Shown: positions 15,174-20,466 of the stretch, one piece after another
Numbering within the stretch: the stretch's first letter is position 1
How the letters are laid out: every line of letters begins with the position of its first letter
DNA from: CAZGWJ01 sp964529445
GTDB lineage: Bacteria > Oederibacteriota > Muellerivitia > Muellerivitales > Muellerivitaceae
Assembly: GCA_964529445.1 (NCBI GenBank)
Contig: CAZGWJ010000045.1
Coordinates: 1-20,466 of the forward strand
DNA length: 20,466 nucleotides
Direction of reading: 5' to 3'
The notes under the pieces: generated by a model
Told to the model about the DNA's origin: nothing
Databases searched by the model: none
Seen by the model: only the letters and a program-made list of their open reading frames with translations
Position numbers and translations under genes: made by a program

Positions 15174-17303
15174 ATGCCTGACTGGATCTGTGCGCTGGAC
15201 ATTGGCACCCGCAAGGTGGCGGGACTCGTCGGCCGAAGAACCCTGCGGGGCGCGGAGGTCGTCGATCTCGAGGTCGCGGAGCACACCGAGCGTTGCATGC
15301 TGGACGGTCAGGTCCATGATGTTGCGGCCGTGGCGTCGGTCGTCCGGCGGGTCACCCATGAACTTGAAAAAAGGCTCGGGGAGCCCATCCGCGAGGTGGC
15401 CGTGGCCGCCGCCGGAAGGGCACTTCGCACATCGTTTGGTACCGCCCGCATGCCCATCCCCGGGGCATTGCCCATCCGCGCCGAGGATGTGGCGTGCCTG
15501 GAGAGCGAAGCCCTGAAGGCGGCGCTTCCGGACAGCCAGGTGGATTTCAACTGCGTCGGCTATTCGACGGTGGCTTTCCGCCTGGACGGGGTCCCGATGA
15601 GATCTCTGCTCGAGCAAAAGGGCCTCCAGGTGGAGGCGGATGTCCTGGCCACCTTCCTTCCCCGGGCGGTTCTGGACGGACTCCTGGCGGTCTGCCATCA
15701 AGCGGGATTAGGTGTTTCCTGCATCACCCTGGAACCCATCGCGGCGCTGGAAGCCGTCATCCCTCCCGATCTGCGTCTCCTCAATCTAGCTTTGGTGGAT
15801 GTCGGCGCCGGCACATCCGATATCGCGGTCGTGAAGAACGGGCATGTGCTGTCTTTTGCCATGGTACCCATGGCCGGGGACGAGATCACCGAGGCGCTTT
15901 GTCATCATTGGGTGCTGGATTTCCACCAGGCCGAGGCCCTGAAACGGACGCTCTCGACGACGGAACCGGTGCGACCTTGCGAATGCGTGGATATATTCGG
16001 CAACCGGGTCGAGGTGGATCCGACCGAAGCTCGTCGTTCCCTACAGGCGGCCCTCAAGGAGATCTCCCGGACGGTGGCCGATCGGATCCTCGAAGCGAAC
16101 CATGGAACGCCTGCGGCCGTCGTTCTCGTGGGAGGCGGAAGCGCTACTCCAGGCCTGGCGGAACAGATCGGTGTCGATCTCAACCTGGAGAACCGGCGAA
16201 TCGGCGTGAGGCGTCCAACACAGGCCTTGAACCTCGAGGACCGAACCGGCCGCCTCACCGAAGCCTGGGGCGTCACTCCCGCGGGGATTCTTCTCGTGGC
16301 GGCGGGGGGGCGCGGCCTTCGCGTCCATCGGCTCGCCATCAATGGCGTGACACATTCCATCCTCCAGATGGGTGGGGAATTGCTTCTTCGTGACCTCCTG
16401 GATCGCACCGGTCTTCCAACCCCCGGGGGCTCGCTGCCCCGGGGCAGGGACCTTCATTTCACTCTGGACGGACAGCTCCGGTCCGTGAAGGGTGGTTCAG
16501 GCCGCGTCGCCCGCTATCTCTGTTCCGGGTATACCCTGTCGATCACGGATCCCATCCCGGAAGGGGCCGAGATCTCCTTCGAGCCGCCCGTCCCGGGAAC
16601 GGATGCCCGGATCACCGCCGGTGATCTTCGGCGTGAGCGGATCGAGATCGCCTGCTTCCTGAACGGAATGCCGGCTGTCTTGCGCGCCCAGGTGATCGTG
16701 AACGGCAGGATGGCCGCTGACGAGGAGGAAATCCCCGAGGGCGCGGAAGTCGCCGTCTCGACGCCGACCACCCTGCGTGAACTGTTGGAGGGCAATGGCT
16801 ACGAGATCGGGAACGAGGTGAGCCGTCAGATCCTGGTGTCGATCAACGGCCAGCCGACCTTCCTGACCCAGAAGAACTACCGGCTCCGGGCAGGCGGTCA
16901 AGACGTGGATTTTAACCATCGCGTTCGACAGGGCGAGATTATCGAGTTCTCCCGGAATACCCAGTCCCAGTACCGAGTCCGTGACGTGGTGCGATCCCCG
17001 AAGGACGGTGCGTCGATCCGCCTGACGGTCAACGGGCACCCGTTCACTCTCGCGGGAGAGCCCGGCCGGATCTTCATGAACGGCCAACCGGTGAGTCCCG
17101 ACGAGTTCCTGATCGACCATGCCACCCTCGTCACGCGGGATGGGAAGCCGGCCATGGGACAAGTCGTGCACATCCTGGCCCAGATGGAGAAACCGATGGC
17201 CACGCGGCCGGGTCAGCGATTGCTCCTGACAGTGGACGGCCTGCCGGCCGGTTTCACGTCCGACGTCCGGGAGGGGTCCCAGGTCGTTATCGCTTTCGAA
17301 TGA
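15174..17303 (+). CDS. FtsA/PilM-like actin-fold protein with long repeat-bearing C-terminal extension
   Basis: Residues 1-375 have the actin/Hsp70 ATPase plan of FtsA and PilM: phosphate-1 loop ALDIGTRKVAGLVG (7-20); an SHS2-like insertion (about 25-95, EVAVAAAGRALRT); phosphate-2 loop LVDVGAGTSDIAVVKNG (207-223); and adenosine motif VVLVGGGSATPGL (316-328). At 709 residues it is far longer than ordinary FtsA (about 400-450). The extra 330 residues hold several short units of the form VNG or ING with a later D/E-x-I/V-x-x-G-x-x-V/I strand (IPEGAEI at 461, IPEGAEV at 520, VRQGEII at 584, VREGSQV at 698), suggesting beta-grasp or SLBB-like folds. I recall similar fused FtsA-type proteins in clostridia, not verified here. 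FtsA proteins organise division rings and PilM pilus assembly; the role here is open. No ftsZ or membrane-targeting helix is seen. GAGG (15163-15166) is seven bases before the ATG. Confidence 0.85.
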   Translation: MPDWICALDIGTRKVAGLVGRRTLRGAEVVDLEVAEHTERCMLDGQVHDVAAVASVVRRVTHELEKRLGEPIREVAVAAAGRALRTSFGTARMPIPGALPIRAEDVACLESEALKAALPDSQVDFNCVGYSTVAFRLDGVPMRSLLEQKGLQVEADVLATFLPRAVLDGLLAVCHQAGLGVSCITLEPIAALEAVIPPDLRLLNLALVDVGAGTSDIAVVKNGHVLSFAMVPMAGDEITEALCHHWVLDFHQAEALKRTLSTTEPVRPCECVDIFGNRVEVDPTEARRSLQAALKEISRTVADRILEANHGTPAAVVLVGGGSATPGLAEQIGVDLNLENRRIGVRRPTQALNLEDRTGRLTEAWGVTPAGILLVAAGGRGLRVHRLAINGVTHSILQMGGELLLRDLLDRTGLPTPGGSLPRGRDLHFTLDGQLRSVKGGSGRVARYLCSGYTLSITDPIPEGAEISFEPPVPGTDARITAGDLRRERIEIACFLNGMPAVLRAQVIVNGRMAADEEEIPEGAEVAVSTPTTLRELLEGNGYEIGNEVSRQILVSINGQPTFLTQKNYRLRAGGQDVDFNHRVRQGEIIEFSRNTQSQYRVRDVVRSPKDGASIRLTVNGHPFTLAGEPGRIFMNGQPVSPDEFLIDHATLVTRDGKPAMGQVVHILAQMEKPMATRPGQRLLLTVDGLPAGFTSDVREGSQVVIAFE

Positions 17304-17358
17304 ACCGAACTCTGCTAAACTGTGCCCATTCCACGGTGCCCGTTCGGCGCCCTGCGAT

Positions 17359-17362
17359 AGGA
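17359..17362 (+). promoter_or_regulatory. Ribosome binding site that favours the second ATG of the GAF/GGDEF-like gene
   Basis: AGGA abuts and overlaps the ATG at 17362, too close to serve it, but lies five bases before the in-frame ATG at 17368. This favours a start at MPRPEEIAAN over MKMPRPEE. The difference is two residues. Confidence 0.55.
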
Positions 17363-17367
17363 TGAAA

Positions 17368-18477
17368 ATGCCTCGACCCGAAGAGATCGCCGCCAACATC
17401 AAGCATCATGCACGCCTCACGTCGGATCCCGTCGAGGCGCTCGAGAAATCCTGCCGGGTCATGCTTGAGTCCTGGGGATTCGACTCCGCGTTCCTCGCGC
17501 TTTCGAAGAACGTGCAGTCCCCACCGGCGACCCTTGCTTGCGCCGGCGAGACCGAACCCGTGGAGAGGACGTTCCATCGTGTCGGGATCGAGGACCGGAT
17601 GGCACTGCTGAAGGTGCCGTCGCGTGCGTTGACCGATATCACGGGAAAGCCGACCTTCACGGCCAGCGGGACTCTGCGCATCCAGAAGCCTTCCAGCGGC
17701 ATCTTCGCGGCAATGGAGTGGGACGACAAGTCGTATCTCTTGCTGGGTCTCCTCAACCGGGAGGCACGCAAATACGACGAAAAGTTGTCCGTGGATGTCG
17801 CCTCCGTATGGCAGGACTGCAGGGACATCCTGTCCCCGCTGGCGAAAAAGGCCGCGGAGAAGCCGGTCGCGCCGGTTCCGACCAAGGCCGAACCGACCGT
17901 CGAGGAGTCCGTCCAGTTGGATAGTCTCCAGATCCCGGTCGGTTCGGCCGCCGTCGAAACCTCCGGCAGCGATGCGACGGGGCAGGGAGGCCGCAAGAGG
18001 CCGGTCGATCTCGTGGACGAGGGGACACGGCTCTTCAACCGGCATTACTTCGTCGAGTCCCTTTCCATCGAGGTGGAAAGGGCCCGCCGATACCAGCGGC
18101 ACATGAGCCTTCTGTTGATCCAGTTGACCGCGCTGAAACCCGTCCATGGGGAAGGGGATTGGAACCGGCTCGCCATCTTGGTGGCCGAGATCCTGATCAA
18201 GGCGCTTCGCCGCGTGGATATCATTTGCCGCTATGACCGCAACAAATTCGCGGTCATCCTTCCGGATACGGCCAATCAAACCCTGGGCATCGTGGTCAAG
18301 CGGATCTTCAAGCTTTTCCGGGAATCGGTCGGGTCGGATCCGGCGGCATGCTTGAATCTTTGCACGGCAGCCTACCCGAAGCACGCGGAAAACGACGGCG
18401 TTCTCCTCCAGAAGGGCGAGGAGATGCTCGCCCAGGCCGTTGCGGCTGGCCCCAATAAGGCCGTTCTCTCGGACTGA
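17368..18477 (+). CDS. GAF-like domain protein with degenerate GGDEF domain
   Basis: The product has 369 residues, or 371 if it starts at ATG 17362; numbering below uses the longer form. Residues about 20-165 have the length and pattern of a GAF-type sensor (paired hydrophobic strands such as SYLLLGLLN), assigned with moderate confidence. A Pro/Glu-rich linker (165-215) leads to a GGDEF-fold domain (about 217-371): the family opening Dx(L)TGLxNRxxF appears as DEGTRLFNRHYF, and the later RxDxxxRYGGDEFAVLLP region reads RRVDIICRYDRNKFAVILP, so the active-site GGDEF is DRNKF (292-296). The residues that bind GTP and metal are lost, so diguanylate cyclase activity is unlikely; such domains usually act as protein or nucleotide-binding modules. 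It sits 64 bases after the FtsA-like gene and 35 before dprA. No membrane segment is seen, so it is probably cytoplasmic. Confidence 0.82.
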   Translation: MPRPEEIAANIKHHARLTSDPVEALEKSCRVMLESWGFDSAFLALSKNVQSPPATLACAGETEPVERTFHRVGIEDRMALLKVPSRALTDITGKPTFTASGTLRIQKPSSGIFAAMEWDDKSYLLLGLLNREARKYDEKLSVDVASVWQDCRDILSPLAKKAAEKPVAPVPTKAEPTVEESVQLDSLQIPVGSAAVETSGSDATGQGGRKRPVDLVDEGTRLFNRHYFVESLSIEVERARRYQRHMSLLLIQLTALKPVHGEGDWNRLAILVAEILIKALRRVDIICRYDRNKFAVILPDTANQTLGIVVKRIFKLFRESVGSDPAACLNLCTAAYPKHAENDGVLLQKGEEMLAQAVAAGPNKAVLSD

Positions 18478-18512
18478 TCCCCATCCAGTTACCTCCGGAG
18501 TCGTGATCGATT

Positions 18513-19619
18513 ATGCTTCCACGGGATGTGTTGCTGGCTTTGCATCTGACCGGTGTTGTGGGCCCCCGACGACTGGCGGCCGCCCGTGCGGCCTTCAGGG
18601 ACCTGGAATCCATCTTCGGTTCGACCGCCGAACGCCTGGCGTCCCTTCCGGATTGGAACCCCGGTTGCGCCGCGAAGGTCCTCGCCCTGGAGGATCCGGC
18701 CCGGGACGTGGAGAACGAGATGGAGAGGGCGCGGCAAGCGGGTGTCCGTGTGCTGGTCGACGGCGATCCCGATTTTCCGTCCGTTTTTAAGGATCTCTAT
18801 GACCCACCCTTCGTCCTCTGGATGCGCGGCACCTATCTTCAAGCCGACGAGAAGGCCTTGGCCGTGGTGGGGTGCCGGAAACCCAGCGTCTACGGCCTCC
18901 AGGTGTCGAACCGCTTGTCCGAGGCATTGGCCCGCGGCGGCTATACGATCGTCTCCGGGCTGGCCCGGGGCATCGACAGCGCGGCTCATCGGGGTGCCTT
19001 GTCTGTGAAGGGAGGGAGGACCCTGGCTTTCATGGGAAGCGGTTTCCTCCAGATCTATCCGCCCGAGAACGTCGAATTGGCGGATCGCATCGCAGGAAGC
19101 GGCGCTGTCTTCAGCGAATACCCGCTGGACTCAAAGCCGCTGGCCCTTCACTTCCCGCAACGCAACCGCCTCATCAGCGGCGCGGCGAAGGGCGTCCTTG
19201 TGGTGGAAGCCGAGGAGGACAGTGGCTCGCTCATCACGGTGGATCACGCGCTCGAACAGGGACGAACGGTCTTCGCGGTGCCCGGACCAATCCATCAGGA
19301 GCAATCCAAGGGAACCCACGCCCTCATCCGGGAGGGAGCCAAACTGGTCATGGACGCCAACGATGTCTTCCGCGAATTGGGGGATCCGGCCGCTTCGGCC
19401 GTGGTCCGCGCGCGGAAATCCCCTGCTTCCTTCCGCGTTGCCGACCTGACCGAGGAGGAATCCCTCCTCATGGACAACCTGTCCTTCGAACCGATGCATC
19501 TCGACGCGTTGGCCCGGGAAACGGGGATGCCGGCTAGAAGGCTGAGCGAGCTTCTGCTCGTGCTCGAGATGAAGGGGTGCGTGTCTCAGGCACCGGGGCA
19601 TTGCTACTTCCGGCTCTGA
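18513..19619 (+). CDS. dprA: DNA-processing protein DprA (Smf)
   Basis: DprA binds incoming single-stranded DNA during transformation and loads RecA; it is also widespread in bacteria not known to be competent. The 368 residues show an N-terminal helix-hairpin-helix or SAM-like part (1-60), the Rossmann-fold core (about 112-290) with VVGCRKPSVYG (118-128), SGLARGIDSAAHRGAL (148-163), FPQRNRLISG (214-223), SGSLITVDHALEQGR (237-251) and FAVPGPI (254-260), and a C-terminal winged-helix part (about 310-368). Length and motifs are normal. GGAG at 18497-18500 is 12 bases before the ATG, a little far, but no closer in-frame start with a better site was seen. It is followed by topA, a neighbour pair found in many bacteria, although here topA has its own candidate promoter. 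Confidence 0.97.
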   Translation: MLPRDVLLALHLTGVVGPRRLAAARAAFRDLESIFGSTAERLASLPDWNPGCAAKVLALEDPARDVENEMERARQAGVRVLVDGDPDFPSVFKDLYDPPFVLWMRGTYLQADEKALAVVGCRKPSVYGLQVSNRLSEALARGGYTIVSGLARGIDSAAHRGALSVKGGRTLAFMGSGFLQIYPPENVELADRIAGSGAVFSEYPLDSKPLALHFPQRNRLISGAAKGVLVVEAEEDSGSLITVDHALEQGRTVFAVPGPIHQEQSKGTHALIREGAKLVMDANDVFRELGDPAASAVVRARKSPASFRVADLTEEESLLMDNLSFEPMHLDALARETGMPARRLSELLLVLEMKGCVSQAPGHCYFRL

Positions 19620-19676
19620 GTTCGAATTGACCCGCAGGCGTCCAGGTCTATCGGCAGGTCCGTGGAACGACCGTCC

Positions 19677-19706
19677 TTGACAAATCGCCGAAGCCTGTCC
19701 TATCCT
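19677..19706 (+). promoter_or_regulatory. Candidate sigma70 promoter of topA
   Basis: A perfect -35 hexamer TTGACA (19677-19682) is followed after 18 bases by TATCCT (19701-19706, four of six consensus bases). Transcription would start near 19713, about 40 bases before the topA GTG. It lies in the 133-base gap after dprA. Confidence 0.55.
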
Positions 19707-19752
19707 TGCCGACGTCGTTTGTCCAGCCAACCCCAATGGAAAGCACGCCATC

Positions 19753-20466
19753 GTGACCAAAGCCAAGTCGTCCAAGACGGGAAAACTCAAGAAGCTCGTC
19801 ATCGTCGAGTCGCCCTCCAAGGCCAAGACCATCAACAAGTACCTCGGTCATGATTTCCATGTGCTGGCATCCAAGGGTCATCTCATCGACCTGCCCAAAT
19901 CGAAACTCGGCGTGAACCTCGAGAACAATTTCGAGCCGCAATACATCCCCATCCGCGGCAAGGCGCCGGTCATCAACGAGATCAAGAAGGCCGCCCGCAA
20001 ATCCAGCGCCGTTTTCATCGCGACCGACCCCGACCGCGAGGGTGAGGCCATCGGCTGGCACATCCGGAACTTCCTTTCGCGCGTCAAGGAGGGCGCCCCC
20101 CCTCCGCCCCCCCTCCATCGGCTCCGGTTGAACGAGATCACGAAAAGTGCCATCCAGGAAGCCATCCAGTCCCCCAGCGACGTCGACCTCAACATGGTCA
20201 ATGCCCAGCAGGGACGCCGCGTCCTCGACCGGCTGGTGGGGTACGGCATCAGCCCTCTCCTGTGGAAGTACATCCGGAAGGGCTTGTCCGCCGGACGCGT
20301 CCAATCGGTCGCCTTGCGACTGGTCTACGAGAGGGAGAAAGAGATTGCGGCGTTCAAACCCGAGGAGTATTGGACGCTCGAGGCCGAGTTCGAGACGGGC
20401 AAGGGTCAGGCTTTCCTCACCCGCTTGGCGAAGGTGAAAGGCGAGAAACCGGTACTTCCGGACGAG
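19753..20466 (+). CDS. topA: DNA topoisomerase I, N-terminal part (cut by window end)
   Basis: This is the first 238 residues of a type IA topoisomerase, which relaxes negative supercoils through a transient 5'-phosphotyrosine link. The Toprim domain shows LVIVESPSKAKTINKYLG (15-32) with catalytic E19 and the acidic triad in DPDREGEAIGWHI (92-104). Then come LNEITKSAIQEAI (126-138), the gate-region motif QGRRVLDRLVGY (153-164) and GLSAGRVQSVALRLV (177-191). The catalytic Tyr (SYxRTDS-type motif) would lie past the window edge. Translation starts at GTG, preceded by GGAAAG (19738-19743) nine bases upstream; no in-frame ATG is nearby, and the lysine-rich N-terminus (TKAKSSKTGKLKK) fits the family. 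A run of five prolines at 116-120, between the Toprim core and LNEITK, is a local oddity. Confidence 0.96.
   Translation, partial: MTKAKSSKTGKLKKLVIVESPSKAKTINKYLGHDFHVLASKGHLIDLPKSKLGVNLENNFEPQYIPIRGKAPVINEIKKAARKSSAVFIATDPDREGEAIGWHIRNFLSRVKEGAPPPPPLHRLRLNEITKSAIQEAIQSPSDVDLNMVNAQQGRRVLDRLVGYGISPLLWKYIRKGLSAGRVQSVALRLVYEREKEIAAFKPEEYWTLEAEFETGKGQAFLTRLAKVKGEKPVLPDE

Overview
The window reads as a chromosomal segment of a GC-rich (about 60% by eye), Gram-negative-type bacterium. Every gene I can support lies on the + strand. I found no tRNA, rRNA, CRISPR array, transposase or phage gene. The two surface-type genes carry Thr/Pro linkers of the TPTPT type, which I associate with poorly cultured candidate phyla (FCPU426/Elusimicrobiota-like lineages come to mind). 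That placement is a guess from style, not a database result.

Layout. (1) 3-641: the C-terminal end of a secreted multi-module protein, closed by a textbook intrinsic terminator. (2) 759-4555: uvrB and uvrC, coupled by an ATGA overlap, encode two of the three nucleotide excision repair proteins. (3) 4695-7271: a secreted 858-residue protein with a divergent first module, two gap-free tandem modules that each carry ten cysteines, and long Thr/Pro linkers, the last of which forms the C-terminus. (4) 7272-7598: an AT-richer gap with a candidate promoter. (5) 7599-11881: a tightly packed three-gene operon with a membrane sensor histidine kinase, an NtrC-type response regulator and an exported coiled-coil protein. 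(6) 12122-15047: cheA overlapping cheC. (7) 15174-17303: a 709-residue FtsA/PilM-like actin-fold protein with a long C-terminal extension of small repeated beta-type units. (8) 17368-18477: a GAF-like plus GGDEF-fold protein whose GGDEF motif is replaced by DRNKF, so it is probably not a cyclase. (9) 18513-19619: dprA, followed by topA (19753 to the window end, partial) behind a good sigma70-type promoter.

How the parts fit. Repair and DNA-processing genes (uvrBC, dprA, topA) are ordinary housekeeping. The centre looks regulatory: a two-component system aimed at sigma54 promoters, a CheA kinase with its CheC phosphatase but no CheW, CheY or receptor in view, an actin-like protein of the kind that organises division or pili, and a degenerate GGDEF protein. 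One reading is a signalling module for cell-surface or polar machinery, but only gene order supports it. The most novel items are the ten-cysteine module, the FtsA-like fusion and the degenerate GGDEF protein.
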